A DNA stretch of 64,000 nt, taken from contig NZ_BBCB01000001.1 in NCBI RefSeq assembly GCF_001311825.1, forward strand, positions 62,001 through 126,000, in the 5' to 3' direction. The translations under genes were made by a program, and so were the position numbers. The DNA is from Salidesulfovibrio brasiliensis JCM 12178 (lineage in GTDB: Bacteria > Desulfobacterota > Desulfovibrionia > Desulfovibrionales > Desulfovibrionaceae). Below are positions 36,610 to 46,586 of this stretch, in pieces (the stretch's first letter is position 1; every line of letters begins with the position of its first letter). The notes below the pieces were generated by a model. It was not told the DNA's origin, searched no databases, and worked only from the letters and a program-made list of their open reading frames with translations.

Positions 36610-37533
36610 ATGGCTATCGTAGTTGTTGGACACAAAAACCCGGATACCGACACCATTGCTTCCGCCATCGCGGTTGCAGACCTCTGGACCAAGCGCGGCC
36701 TGGAAGCCAAGCCCATCGCACAGGGTGAGATCGCTCCCGAAACCGCCTTCGTTCTCGAAAAGTTCGGTTTCTCCGCCCCGGAAGTCATGACCGACGCCAC
36801 CGACCAGCAGATCATTCTGGTCGACCACACCGACCTTTCCCAGTCCATGGACAACCTGGAAAAGGGTGAAATCGTGGCCGTCGTCGACCACCACAAGCTG
36901 GGCGACGTCTCCACCCCCAACCCGCTCGAAATGTGGGTCTGGCCCGTGGGCTGCACCGGCACCGTCATCAAGGCCATGTACGACTTCTACGGCATCGAAA
37001 TGCCCAAGAACGTCGCTGGCATCCTGCTCTGTGCCATCCTCTCCGACACCGTCATGTTCAAGTCCGTCACCTGCACCGACGCTGACAAGAAGGCTGTTGA
37101 AGAACTGGCCAAGCTCGCCGGCGTTTCCGACGTGATGGCTCTCGGCATGGAAATGTTCAAGGTCAAGTCCGCCGTTGACGGCGCTTCCGCCAGCGAACTG
37201 GTCTTCCGTGACTACAAGGACTTCGACATGTCCGGCAACAAGGTCGGCATCGGCCAGCTGGAAGTCGTGGACCTGTCCATGCTCGACGCTCACAAGGAAG
37301 CCCTGCAGGCTGAAATCGAGAAGGTCAAGGCCGACGGCCGCCACTCCGTTTTCCTGCTGCTCACCGACATCATGAAGGAAGGCTCCGAAATGCTGATCGC
37401 CTCCGATGACGCTTCCGTCGTCGCAAAGGCTTTTGACGGCATCAAGGTTGAAGGCAACTCCGTGTGGCTTGAGGGCGTCATGTCCCGCAAGAAGCAGGTT
37501 GCTCCCAACTTCATCAAGGCTTTTGAAGGCTAA
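36610..37533 (+). CDS. ppaC: Manganese-dependent inorganic pyrophosphatase (family II)
   Basis: 307 aa from the ATG after AGGAGTTAAT. It is a DHH-family phosphoesterase: MAIVVVGHKNPDTDTIASA (metal ligands H, D, D), LVDHTD, VVDHHKLGD (the DHH motif) and a C-terminal DHHA2 domain with the SRKKQ active-site motif. There is no CBS insert. It hydrolyses PPi from biosynthesis and from ATP-sulfurylase, a large flux in sulfate reducers. Codons are strikingly uniform (mostly C-ending), which suggests very high expression. Confidence 0.96.
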   Translation: MAIVVVGHKNPDTDTIASAIAVADLWTKRGLEAKPIAQGEIAPETAFVLEKFGFSAPEVMTDATDQQIILVDHTDLSQSMDNLEKGEIVAVVDHHKLGDVSTPNPLEMWVWPVGCTGTVIKAMYDFYGIEMPKNVAGILLCAILSDTVMFKSVTCTDADKKAVEELAKLAGVSDVMALGMEMFKVKSAVDGASASELVFRDYKDFDMSGNKVGIGQLEVVDLSMLDAHKEALQAEIEKVKADGRHSVFLLLTDIMKEGSEMLIASDDASVVAKAFDGIKVEGNSVWLEGVMSRKKQVAPNFIKAFEG

Positions 37534-37567
37534 TTGACCGACAAGAGCTTGTTCTAGCGCAAAGTCA

Positions 37568-37594
37568 GGCCCGGTGCGATTGGCGCACCGGGCC
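37568..37594 (+). terminator. Rho-independent terminator after ppaC
   Basis: Perfect 11-bp stem GGCCCGGTGCG/CGCACCGGGCC with a 5-nt loop, followed by TTTTCTT. Confidence 0.95.
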
Positions 37595-37690
37595 TTTTCT
37601 TATGCCTTTTATCAAGCAGAGCATTCCATTTGTTCCAAGTATTCGCTATGTTCGACGCTGATTTCAGCAATGTACGCAACAGGAGAGCGC

Positions 37691-38395
37691 ATGGGACAAC
37701 TCGGACGTAAACTGGTCATACTCGCGGCACTGGCCGTGATTGCGCTGCTCTTTTTTTATTTCGGGCTTCATGAGCACCTGACGCTCGAACAGATCAAGGA
37801 ATCGCAGGCCGAATTGAACAGGCTTTATGCAGACAAGCCACTTCTGGTCATCGGCGCCTTTGTCGGAATCTACATCCCTATGGTCACGCTCAGCCTGCCC
37901 GGAGCCACCATCCTTGCTCTCGCTGCCGGGGCCATGTTCGGCGCATTGACAGGGACCGTCATTGTTTCCTTTGCCAGTACAATAGGCGCGACACTGGCCT
38001 GTGCGATCTCGCGTTACATCCTCGGCAACTGGGTTCAGGCCAGATTCGGCGACAGGCTTGCCAGAATCAATAGAGGAATTGAGCGTGAAGGCGCGTTCTA
38101 TCTATTCACCATGCGTCTGATTCCGATTTTTCCGTTCTTCGTGATCAATTTGGTCATGGGGCTGACCGAAATGCCGCTTCGAACGTTCTACTGGGTGTCG
38201 CAGGTGGGGATGCTGGCCGGAACATTTGTTTTCGTCAATGCGGGCAGTCAGATAGCCCAGATTGAGTCCGTCTCCGGCATCCTGTCGCTAGACTTGATTC
38301 TCTCTTTTGCATTGTTGGGACTGTTTCCGCTGATCGCCAAGAAGGCCATAAACTTCTACAGGCGGAAAACAGGCCGTTCGCAGACAGGGCTCTAA
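37691..38395 (+). CDS. TVP38/TMEM64 (VTT/DedA-like) membrane protein
   Basis: 234 aa from the ATG after AGGAGAGCGC. N-terminal TM (KLVILAALAVIALLFFYFG), then the VTT core: LSLPGATILALAAGAMFGALTGTVIVSFASTIGATLA and MRLIPIFPFFVINLVMGLTEMPLRTFYW, with the conserved F/G and Arg-Pro positions. It is probably a lipid or small-molecule membrane transporter. It ends one base before the start of the Fe-S oxidoreductase gene, so the two are cotranscribed. Confidence 0.9.
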   Translation: MGQLGRKLVILAALAVIALLFFYFGLHEHLTLEQIKESQAELNRLYADKPLLVIGAFVGIYIPMVTLSLPGATILALAAGAMFGALTGTVIVSFASTIGATLACAISRYILGNWVQARFGDRLARINRGIEREGAFYLFTMRLIPIFPFFVINLVMGLTEMPLRTFYWVSQVGMLAGTFVFVNAGSQIAQIESVSGILSLDLILSFALLGLFPLIAKKAINFYRRKTGRSQTGL

Positions 38396-38396
38396 A

Positions 38397-39485
38397 GTGA
38401 AGTCAATAAAACTCACTGACATATCCAATGAGATTCGTTCACAATGTACGGATTGCGGCGCGTGTGTCGCCGGATGCGCGTTTCTCAGGGAACACGGAAC
38501 GCCTGCTGGTATTGCTGCATCTCTGGAGGAAGCGTCGCCGCACCCGGAGGTTGCATTCGAGTGCAGTCTGTGCGGACTGTGCGGCGTGGTCTGTCCCGAA
38601 GGACTCAACCCTGTCGGCCTGTTCCTTGCCATGCGCGAAAAAGCGTGGGCCGAGGGGCGAATAGACCGTAAGCGCTACGAACCAATCATTCGATACGAGG
38701 CGGCAGGGACGTCTCGCTGGTTTTCCAGTCTGCATACGCCTGCTGGTTGTGACACGGTGCTTTTCCCCGGATGCACGTTGCCGGGCACTCGGCCCGGAAC
38801 CACCACCAAGCTGCTTCGCCTGCTGCAAAACCTCGTCCCGTCGCTTGGCGTCATGCTCGACTGCTGTCACAAGCCGTCCCACGACCTTGGCCGACGCGAG
38901 TTCTTCTCCAAGCAATTCGGTGCAATCTCTCACAGGCTGAAAGAGCGTGGCATAAAGCGCGTGCTGGTGGCCTGCCCCAACTGCTTCAAGGTCTTTCGGC
39001 AATATGGGGAAGGGCTTGAGACGGTTTCAGTTTACGAGATTCTTGCCGATCAAGGTAACGAATTCGAAGCCGCCTCAAGTATGGCCGTTTCGTTGCATGA
39101 CCCTTGCCCGTTGCGTCATGAGCCGCAGATTCACGAGGCTGTGCGTGTCTTGGCCAGTCGAAACGGGCTGGATGTCGTCAAGAGCAAGCGAAAGCCTTCT
39201 CGGACGCTCTGCTGCGGAGAAGGGGGCACGGTTGCGGCGGTCCGGCCCGATCTGGCTGGCAAATGGACCGAGCGGTGCTCCAGACAGGCTGGCGGCAACC
39301 CCATCATTACGTACTGTGCGGGCTGTGCCGGATTTCTGTCACAAAAAAGCAGCGCGTATCATTTGCTGGATGCCATGTTTTATCCCGAAGAAGTGCGGCA
39401 GGGCACGTTCAGGCCGGTGCGATCCCCCATGACCTATCTCAATCGACTCATTCTGAAGCGAAGCTTGAAAAAGGAATTCAAATAA
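38397..39485 (+). CDS. 4Fe-4S / CCG-domain oxidoreductase subunit (GlpC/HdrB-like)
   Basis: 362 aa from a GTG. The N-terminal two 4Fe-4S motifs are CTDCGACVAGCAF and CSLCGLCGVVCPEGL. Two CCG-type cysteine-rich domains follow: FPGCTLPGTRPG with LDCCHKPSHDLG, and SLHDPCPLRHEP with LCCGEGG and CAGC. This is the layout of GlpC, LutA/GlcF and HdrD. It probably passes electrons between a dehydrogenase and the quinone pool or a heterodisulfide-like partner. No catalytic partner is encoded next to it. Confidence 0.88.
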   Translation: MKSIKLTDISNEIRSQCTDCGACVAGCAFLREHGTPAGIAASLEEASPHPEVAFECSLCGLCGVVCPEGLNPVGLFLAMREKAWAEGRIDRKRYEPIIRYEAAGTSRWFSSLHTPAGCDTVLFPGCTLPGTRPGTTTKLLRLLQNLVPSLGVMLDCCHKPSHDLGRREFFSKQFGAISHRLKERGIKRVLVACPNCFKVFRQYGEGLETVSVYEILADQGNEFEAASSMAVSLHDPCPLRHEPQIHEAVRVLASRNGLDVVKSKRKPSRTLCCGEGGTVAAVRPDLAGKWTERCSRQAGGNPIITYCAGCAGFLSQKSSAYHLLDAMFYPEEVRQGTFRPVRSPMTYLNRLILKRSLKKEFK

Positions 39486-39486
39486 A

Positions 39487-39509
39487 AAGGCCCCGCATGG
39501 CGGGGCCTT
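39487..39509. terminator. Terminator between convergent Fe-S protein and gap genes
   Basis: Stem AAGGCCCCGC/GCGGGGCCTT (10 bp) with an ATG loop, flanked by A-rich and T-rich sequence on either side, so it can work in both directions. Confidence 0.88.
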
Positions 39510-39536
39510 CGTTGTTTTCCGTTCCGGGTGCGTTGT

Positions 39537-40520
<984 letters not shown>

Positions 40521-40589
40521 GTCTTATCCTCCCGGAAAGGTTGAATTCCATTATGCCCTTTGAGCGCGAAAACAATACAAATGCAATTA

Positions 40590-41360
40590 TTATTCGTCAA
40601 CGGGGTTCTCGATCCCATGATCGTTGAGCATGGTGAGCGCGTCCCTGTCGGTGAAGTCGAAGTGCAGCGGTGTCAGGGTGATATAGCCATCGGTAAGCAG
40701 TGCGCGGTCCCGGTCCGGGCTGATGGATTCGGGCGGGATGACGCCGTCCAGCCAGTAATAGGGTCGCCCTCTGGGGTCGATACGGCTGTCGTAAACGTCA
40801 TTGTACGATGCTCGGGTGTGCGGGCAGGTGCGCAGCCCTTTGGCTTCTTCAATGCTTCCCTTGGGATAATTCAGGTTCAGCACGCACTTCCCGGGCAGTT
40901 TTCTCCACGGAATCTCAGGAATCAGGCTGACTGCGTGACGGGCCTGCCCCGAAAGATCGCCGGGGTTGAAGTCGTCGAAGGACACGGCCATGGAAGGCAG
41001 GCGCATGAGCGCCCCTTCGGTTGCGGCCGAGACCGTACCGGAGTAAAGGATGTCCACGCCCACGTTCGCCCCGGCGTTGATGCCGGAGAGGACGAGCTCG
41101 GGGGGACTGTCCAGAAGGGTGGAGAGCGCCAGTTTGACACAGTCCACGGGAGTGCCGTAGACACCTTGTCCCTGGAAGTGGTCTTCCTGAAAGTCTTTTA
41201 CCTTCAGGGGCATACTCAGGGTCACGGCGTGACCCACGGCAGATTGTTCCGTCACCGGAGCCACCACGCGCACGCTGTGCCCGGCCTCGATGAGGGCATG
41301 GTACAGTGCCCTGAGTCCGACGGCTTGTATGCCGTCATCGTTGGTCAGAAGAATGTTCAT
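40590..41360 (-). CDS. surE: 5'/3'-nucleotidase SurE
   Basis: 256 aa from the ATG after GGAGCTGTTG. MNILLTNDDGIQAVGLRAL holds the two metal-binding Asp residues. The AVGHAVTLSMPL and LVLSGINAGANVGVDILYSGTV stretches are SurE signatures. It removes phosphate from nucleoside monophosphates and short polyphosphates, and is a stationary-phase survival function. Divergent from the HD nuclease gene and same strand as gap. Confidence 0.95.
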   Translation of the reverse strand: MNILLTNDDGIQAVGLRALYHALIEAGHSVRVVAPVTEQSAVGHAVTLSMPLKVKDFQEDHFQGQGVYGTPVDCVKLALSTLLDSPPELVLSGINAGANVGVDILYSGTVSAATEGALMRLPSMAVSFDDFNPGDLSGQARHAVSLIPEIPWRKLPGKCVLNLNYPKGSIEEAKGLRTCPHTRASYNDVYDSRIDPRGRPYYWLDGVIPPESISPDRDRALLTDGYITLTPLHFDFTDRDALTMLNDHGIENPVDE

Positions 41361-41480
41361 CAACAGCTCCGAATTTGACAATTCGTGTGAAATCAGGTTC
41401 ATAAATGCTGACGGCAGCATTCAATCCCAAAGCCCCTGACAGGGCTCCGCTTATCGGCGGGGTACCTCAACTTACAACCA

Positions 41481-42518
41481 ATGGCAACAACAGTGACGCA
41501 AAAGTCGCATTACATACGTGATATAGTACCCGGTGAACGGGTCCGCGACCTGTTCCTGATCGCCCGGGCTGACCTCGGGCAGTCGAGAAACGGTCCGTAC
41601 TGGAACATCCACCTGCAGGATTGCTCCGGCAAGGTCGAGGCCAAGATATGGAACCCGCTCAGCCAGCAGTTTGCGAGCATCGAAACCGGTTCCATCGCCC
41701 TGATCGAGGGGCTGGTCGAGACCTACCGCGACAAGCCGCAGGTCCGTATCGATTTCATGGACCTCTCGCCGTCCGGGAACGGTCACGACATCGCCCAGTT
41801 CATGCCCGCGGCCAGACGGTCCGCTGAAGAAATGATGGAGGAGCTGGAAGATCTCGTCACCGAGCACATGAAATACAAGCCGTGGAAGAAATTCTGCCGC
41901 AAGGTGCTCAGGAGCGAAGATATCCGGCAGAAGTTCATGACCGCGCCCGGGGCAAAGACAGTCCATCACGCCTACATCGCCGGACTGCTGGAGCATACAC
42001 TCGGCGTGGCGAAGCTCTGCATGGCCATGTGCGATGTTTACGAGACGCTCGACCGCCAGACGCTTCTGGCAGGGGCCATCTTCCACGACCTCGGCAAGGC
42101 TTGGGAGCTCACCAGCGGTCCTGCGCACGAGTACACGGACGAAGGCAAGCTGCTCGGGCACATTCAGATGGGTCAGGAAAAACTTGAACCGTTCCTTAAA
42201 CGTTCCAAGGACCTTGAAGAGGGCCTCAAGCTGCACCTGCGCCATCTGATTACCAGCCATCACGGTGAGCATGACTTCGGCTCCCCAGTGCGGCCCAAGA
42301 CGCCGGAAGGCTTTGCCCTGCATTTTGCGGACAATATGGACGCGAAGATGAACATGATCGACAAGGCCTACGAGGACATGGAACAGGCCGGACAGGAGTG
42401 GTCCCCGTACCTGCGGTTCCTTGAGCGCGACATTTTCCGCCCCACGCGTACCCCCGACCCGGCGCGCGCCAAGGCCAACAAGGAGAAGAATCAATGTTTA
42501 TTACCTTTGAAGGGATAG
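41481..42518 (+). CDS. OB-fold/HD-domain 3'-5' exoribonuclease, YhaM-like
   Basis: 345 aa. The N-terminal OB-type nucleic-acid binding domain ([23 protein letters not shown]) is followed by an HD phosphohydrolase domain: [30 protein letters not shown] (HD) and LITSHHGE. This is the order found in YhaM/CBF1. It should trim short RNA or single-stranded DNA from the 3' end. A 25-bp overlap with tmk shows tight coupling. Confidence 0.9.
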   Translation: MATTVTQKSHYIRDIVPGERVRDLFLIARADLGQSRNGPYWNIHLQDCSGKVEAKIWNPLSQQFASIETGSIALIEGLVETYRDKPQVRIDFMDLSPSGNGHDIAQFMPAARRSAEEMMEELEDLVTEHMKYKPWKKFCRKVLRSEDIRQKFMTAPGAKTVHHAYIAGLLEHTLGVAKLCMAMCDVYETLDRQTLLAGAIFHDLGKAWELTSGPAHEYTDEGKLLGHIQMGQEKLEPFLKRSKDLEEGLKLHLRHLITSHHGEHDFGSPVRPKTPEGFALHFADNMDAKMNMIDKAYEDMEQAGQEWSPYLRFLERDIFRPTRTPDPARAKANKEKNQCLLPLKG

Positions 42519-43138
42519 AGGGAACCGGCAAATCCACGCAGTGCAAGCTGCTCAAGGAGTACCTCGAATCCCGTGGGATGGAGGTCCTTCTTACCTGTGA
42601 GCCCGGTGGCAGCCGGATCGGTGCCGAGCTTCGCAAGATGCTGTTGAGTACCGACAACAGGGACCTGACTTCGCTCACCGAGCTGTTCCTTTATCTGGCC
42701 GACCGCGCCCAGCACATTTCCGAGATAGTCCGTCCCGCGCTGGAAGAGGGCAAGGCCGTCATCTGCGACCGTTTTGCCGACTCCACCGTGGTCTATCAGG
42801 GCTACGGACGGGGGCTGGACACCAAGATGCTTCACCATCTCAATGAGGTGGCCGTGGACGGCACCTGGCCGGAGCTGACGCTGTTGCTCGACCTCGACGT
42901 GGAAACAGGCCTGAAGCGGGCCATGACCCGAAATATCCAGAAGGGCATGACCCAGAAGGAAGGGCGCTTCGAAGCCGAGCACGTCTCGTTTCACAATCGC
43001 ATCCGGGAAGGCTACCTTACATGGGCGGCGGTAAACCAGAAGCGTTTCAAGGTTGCGGACGCCTCCGGCACGCCGGAGCAGGTCTTTGAACAGATCAAAC
43101 ATTTTATAGAGCAGCGGTTTTTTGAAGAAAACAAATAA
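42494..43138 (+). CDS. tmk: Thymidylate kinase
   Basis: 214 aa. P-loop [16 protein letters not shown], the DR(Y/F) motif [19 protein letters not shown], and a lid region with basic residues ([15 protein letters not shown]). It phosphorylates dTMP to dTDP. It starts inside the 3' end of the HD nuclease gene and ends before a strong terminator. Confidence 0.96.
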   Translation: MFITFEGIEGTGKSTQCKLLKEYLESRGMEVLLTCEPGGSRIGAELRKMLLSTDNRDLTSLTELFLYLADRAQHISEIVRPALEEGKAVICDRFADSTVVYQGYGRGLDTKMLHHLNEVAVDGTWPELTLLLDLDVETGLKRAMTRNIQKGMTQKEGRFEAEHVSFHNRIREGYLTWAAVNQKRFKVADASGTPEQVFEQIKHFIEQRFFEENK

Positions 43139-43164
43139 TATCATTACAGTATTGAGACATGACC

Positions 43165-43195
43165 ACCACGGGGCGACGACCGGTCGTCCCGTGGT
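43165..43195 (+). terminator. Rho-independent terminator after tmk
   Basis: 13-bp stem with one G-T pair (arms 43165-43177 and 43183-43195), 5-nt loop, followed by eight T. Confidence 0.95.
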
Positions 43196-43271
43196 TTTTT
43201 TTCCTGTTATTTTCATGTTGTTATGCTAGGTTGTAGACTCTCGACAAGACGTCAATGATGAAGAGCCTTGC

Positions 43272-44087
43272 ATGACACAGAACGGATGTTCACTCCCATA
43301 TGAAAAAGCCTGCGACTGGCGGCAGTGCCTCCTTGATACCGCGCAATACGCGCTGGTGATGGCTGGTGTCTGCTGGCTACTGCTGGCGGGGTCCGAGCGC
43401 CTCGGCTACAACTGGCAGTGGTACCAGATTCCCAAGTATCTCTTCACCATGGGCGAGGAGGGCTTCCGCGCCGGTCCGTTGCTTGACGGGCTGCTGGTGA
43501 CCTTTCAGATAACCGCCGCGAGTATGGGACTTGCTTTTGCCGTGGGGCTGGCAACCGCGCTGTTTCGAATGTCCTCGTATGTGTCGCTGCGGACCGTGGC
43601 GAGGGTTTACATGGAATTGATCCGTAACTCGCCACTCCTGATCCAGCTTTTCTTCATCTATTTCGTTATAGCCCCGGTTTTGGACATGAGCGCGTTCTGG
43701 GCCGCGGTGCTGGCGCTTAGCCTGTTCGAGGGCGCCTACGCATCGGAAATCTTTCGCGCAGGCATTACCTCCATCGACAAGGGCCAGTTCGAGGCCGCGC
43801 GAGGGCAGGGCATGGGGCCGTACGTCATGTACACCTACATCATCCTGCCGCAGGCCATCCGGCGCATCCTGCCGCCGCTGACCGGGCAGGTGGTCTCACT
43901 GGTCAAGGACTCGGCGCTGGTGAGTACCATCGCCATCATGGACCTGACCATGCAGGGGCAGAACATTGTTGCCGAAACATTTTTGACGTTTGAAGTCTGG
44001 TTCACGGTGGCGGCCATTTATCTGGCTGTGACGGTGACCCTTTCACGTCTGGCAGCCGTTATGGAAAAACGGCTGATGTTGACATAA
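43272..44087 (+). CDS. Polar amino-acid ABC transporter permease (first of two)
   Basis: 271 aa with an N-terminal TM, then the HisM/GlnP-type permease core: GLLVTFQITAASMGLAF, YMELIRNSPLLIQLFF and the EAA loop EAARGQGMGPYVMYTYIILPQAI. It should pair with the second permease at 44956 as a heterodimer and use the binding protein between them. No ATPase subunit lies in this operon. Confidence 0.92.
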   Translation: MTQNGCSLPYEKACDWRQCLLDTAQYALVMAGVCWLLLAGSERLGYNWQWYQIPKYLFTMGEEGFRAGPLLDGLLVTFQITAASMGLAFAVGLATALFRMSSYVSLRTVARVYMELIRNSPLLIQLFFIYFVIAPVLDMSAFWAAVLALSLFEGAYASEIFRAGITSIDKGQFEAARGQGMGPYVMYTYIILPQAIRRILPPLTGQVVSLVKDSALVSTIAIMDLTMQGQNIVAETFLTFEVWFTVAAIYLAVTVTLSRLAAVMEKRLMLT

Positions 44088-44106
44088 AACCGAAAAGGAG
44101 TTGACC

Positions 44107-44943
44107 ATGACAATCTGGAGAACAGTAGCCATAGGGCTCGTAGCTATGATCGTCATTCTGGGGGTGTCGCACGTCTCCTACGCTGCGGACGACACGCGTC
44201 AGGACCTTGCCCAGAGCAGTACGCTTGAAAACGTGATGAAGCGTCAGGCCATCCGTGTCGGTTTCGACACTTTCAAGCCTTGGGCCATGAAAGACAAGAA
44301 CGGCAAGTACATCGGGTTTGAAATCGACGTGGCCACCAAGCTGGCCGAAGACATGGGCGTCAAGCTCCAGCTCGTTCCCACCCAGTGGAACGGCATCATC
44401 CCGGCACTGCTGGGCGGCAAGTTCGACATCATCATCGGCGGCATGACCGTTACGCCCAAGCGAAACCTCAAGGTCAACTTCTCCATACCATATGAATTTT
44501 CCGGCATGAGCATCGTGGCCAGCAGCAAAAAGGCTGGAAAGAAAACCACGCTTGCCGAGTTCAACACGCCGGAAACCATCATAACTGTCCGCATGGGCAC
44601 CACCGCCCACGTGGCCGCCAAGAACTTCCTTCCCAAAGCGCAACTCAAGGTCTTCAGCGACGAATCCCAGACCATTCAGGAACTCCTGAGCGGTCGGGCG
44701 CAGGCGCTGGTGGCCTCGAATCCCCTTCCGGAGTCTCTTGCAGGAGAATATCCGGACAAGCTCTACATGCCGCTTTCCGAGGACTTTACCCGCGAACCCA
44801 TCGCCTTTGCGGTGCGCAAGAGCGACTATGATTTCACGAACTTCCTGAACAACTGGATTCGCGTGAACTTCTCCAGCGGCTGGCTTCAGAACCGGTATGA
44901 CTACTGGTTCAAGTCCAAGGAATGGGAATCTCAGCTTCAGTAG
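44107..44943 (+). CDS. Polar amino-acid ABC transporter substrate-binding protein
   Basis: 278 aa from the ATG at 44107. Signal peptide with cleavage after SYA, then the family 3 solute-binding domain (IRVGFDTFKPWAMKDKNGKYIGFEIDVATKLAE; GGKFDIIIGGMTVTPKR; the arginine that binds the ligand carboxylate in VRMGTTA). It captures an amino acid in the periplasm for the flanking permeases. The ligand is not predictable. Confidence 0.93.
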   Translation: MTIWRTVAIGLVAMIVILGVSHVSYAADDTRQDLAQSSTLENVMKRQAIRVGFDTFKPWAMKDKNGKYIGFEIDVATKLAEDMGVKLQLVPTQWNGIIPALLGGKFDIIIGGMTVTPKRNLKVNFSIPYEFSGMSIVASSKKAGKKTTLAEFNTPETIITVRMGTTAHVAAKNFLPKAQLKVFSDESQTIQELLSGRAQALVASNPLPESLAGEYPDKLYMPLSEDFTREPIAFAVRKSDYDFTNFLNNWIRVNFSSGWLQNRYDYWFKSKEWESQLQ

Positions 44944-44955
44944 CTCTGAACGATC

Positions 44956-45873
44956 TTGCAACAGCCTGAATCGCCAAGAGCGAAAAAACGCATATTCAGG
45001 CCGCTCGACGTCATCGTATTCGTCGTCGTGGCAGGGCTGGTGGTGTGGTTTGTCCAGAAGACGGCCACAACGCTCGACTATCACTGGAAATGGTCGATCA
45101 TACCCCAGTACCTGCTACGCACGGACGAGGCGTCGGGCGGCCTTGTCCCCGGTCTTTTGCTTCGGGGCCTGTTCACCACCCTTCGGTTGAGCATCTGGGG
45201 CGGTCTGATCGCCATGCTTCTCGGATTGGTGTTTGGCCTCATGCGCGTCAGTCCGCGCCTTTTTTATCGCCAGCTTGCCACGACCTATGTGGAGCTGGTT
45301 CGCAACACGCCGCCGCTGGTCATCGTCTTCGTGTTTTATTTCTTCATTGGCGACCAGCTCATGTCGTTGATGCACATGGACGCGCTCGTGGTGCATCTTT
45401 CTTCCGAGCCGCAGACCGTCATCCCGATCCTTTTCGGGCCTGTTGAGCAATTGCCGCAGTTCGTTTCCGCCACCATCACCATAGGCCTGTTCGAGGGCGC
45501 ATATATTGCCGAGATCGTCAGGGCAGGGGTGGAGTCGCTGGAGCGCGGCCAGTGGGAGGCATCGTGCGCTCAGGGCTTCACGCGCCGTCAGCAGCTCAGA
45601 TTCATCATCCTGCCGCAGGCGCTAACCCGGATGCTTCCGGCGCTGGCAGGACAGTTCATTTCGACCATCAAGGATTCCTCGATCGTGGCCATTATTTCCA
45701 TTCAGGAACTCACCTATCAGGGTTTGCAGATCATGGCCGCCACATACCGTACGTTCGAGATATGGATTACCATTCTGTTGCTGTATTTCGTGCTGACATT
45801 TTTGTGCTCCACGCTTGTGGATGCTCTTGAGCGGAAAGTGAACGCCAACGGGGTGCATCGCTTTGACAGGTAG
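44956..45873 (+). CDS. Polar amino-acid ABC transporter permease (second)
   Basis: 305 aa from a TTG start. Basic N-terminus, TM, then the permease core: GLFTTLRLSIWGGLIAMLLG, TYVELVRNTPPLVIVFVFYF and the EAA loop EASCAQGFTRRQQLRFIILPQAL. A long periplasmic insert (about 30 residues after FFIGDQL) sets it apart from the first permease. It ends 66 bp before the glutaredoxin gene. Confidence 0.9.
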   Translation: MQQPESPRAKKRIFRPLDVIVFVVVAGLVVWFVQKTATTLDYHWKWSIIPQYLLRTDEASGGLVPGLLLRGLFTTLRLSIWGGLIAMLLGLVFGLMRVSPRLFYRQLATTYVELVRNTPPLVIVFVFYFFIGDQLMSLMHMDALVVHLSSEPQTVIPILFGPVEQLPQFVSATITIGLFEGAYIAEIVRAGVESLERGQWEASCAQGFTRRQQLRFIILPQALTRMLPALAGQFISTIKDSSIVAIISIQELTYQGLQIMAATYRTFEIWITILLLYFVLTFLCSTLVDALERKVNANGVHRFDR

Positions 45874-45939
45874 AGCGGAAAAGAGCATAAGAATACTTCG
45901 TGCCTACCACCTGAAATGCAAAAACTATTCGGAGGCTCC

Positions 45940-46191
45940 ATGAGTAAGGATATCAAGATTTATGCTCTCAGCACGTGCGTGCACTGCAAAAACGCAAAAA
46001 AGTATCTCGACGAGTGCGGCGTGAAATACAACTGCACGTTTGTGGATAAGCTTGAGGGCGATGAGCGCCGTGAGACCATCGAAGAGGTCAAGGGGCACAA
46101 TCCCGCAGTTTCCTTCCCCACCATTGTCATCGGCGACAGCGTCGTGGTCGGGTTCAATAAGGACAAGATCGACAAGGCGCTGGAGGATTAG
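45940..46191 (+). CDS. Glutaredoxin-like protein
   Basis: 83 aa from the ATG after GGAGGCTCC. Thioredoxin fold with redox motif STCVHCKNAKKYL (CVHC), cis-Pro in VSFPTIVIG and the C-terminal glutaredoxin helix. CVHC is neither CPYC nor CPxC, so the donor may be different from glutathione. It lies 2 bp before the FTR-like gene, which suggests that FTR is its reductant. Confidence 0.93.
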   Translation: MSKDIKIYALSTCVHCKNAKKYLDECGVKYNCTFVDKLEGDERRETIEEVKGHNPAVSFPTIVIGDSVVVGFNKDKIDKALED

Positions 46192-46193
46192 CC

Positions 46194-46526
46194 ATGGAGG
46201 CCCGCGAGCTGTTTGAAGCCCTTAAGAAGATTCAGGAGCCTAAGGGATATTATTTCAACAAGGACGAGGAGATGACCCTGCAACTCCTCGAAAGCCTTTT
46301 GGAAAACAAGGAAAAACTCGGGTACATGGCCTGTCCGTGCAGGCTTGCCAACGGCAGCTTCGAGGCGGATAGGGATATCATTTGTCCCTGCGAATACCGT
46401 GAGCCGGACGTCAAGGAGTACGGAGCCTGTTTCTGTGGCCTGTATGTTTCCAAGGAATGGAACGAAGACGCCATTGAGAAGGAAGTTGTTCCCGAGAGAA
46501 GACCTCCGGAAAAAATCATTTTTTAG
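46194..46526 (+). CDS. Ferredoxin:thioredoxin reductase catalytic-chain-like protein
   Basis: 110 aa. Three CxC motifs in FTR-beta order are CPC (MACPCRLANGS), CPC (IICPCEYRE) and CFC (GACFCGLYVS), together forming one 4Fe-4S cluster and an adjacent active disulfide. The last motif is CHC in plant FTR; His there helps catalysis, and here it is Phe. It takes electrons one at a time from ferredoxin and reduces a dithiol protein, most likely the neighbouring glutaredoxin-like protein. No variable (alpha) chain is encoded. Confidence 0.92.
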   Translation: MEARELFEALKKIQEPKGYYFNKDEEMTLQLLESLLENKEKLGYMACPCRLANGSFEADRDIICPCEYREPDVKEYGACFCGLYVSKEWNEDAIEKEVVPERRPPEKIIF

Positions 46527-46536
46527 ACAGCCTAAT

Positions 46537-46572
46537 GAAAACGGCCGCTCCAGATCTGGAGCGGCCGTTTTC
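46537..46572. terminator. 36-bp perfect palindrome acting as bidirectional terminator
   Basis: A perfect inverted repeat centred on AGATCT with arms built on GAAAACGGCCGCTCC, between the FTR gene (plus) and the chemoreceptor gene (minus). Poly-A/poly-T flanks on both sides fit use by both convergent genes. Confidence 0.9.
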
Positions 46573-46586
46573 GTTGTATCATCTGG

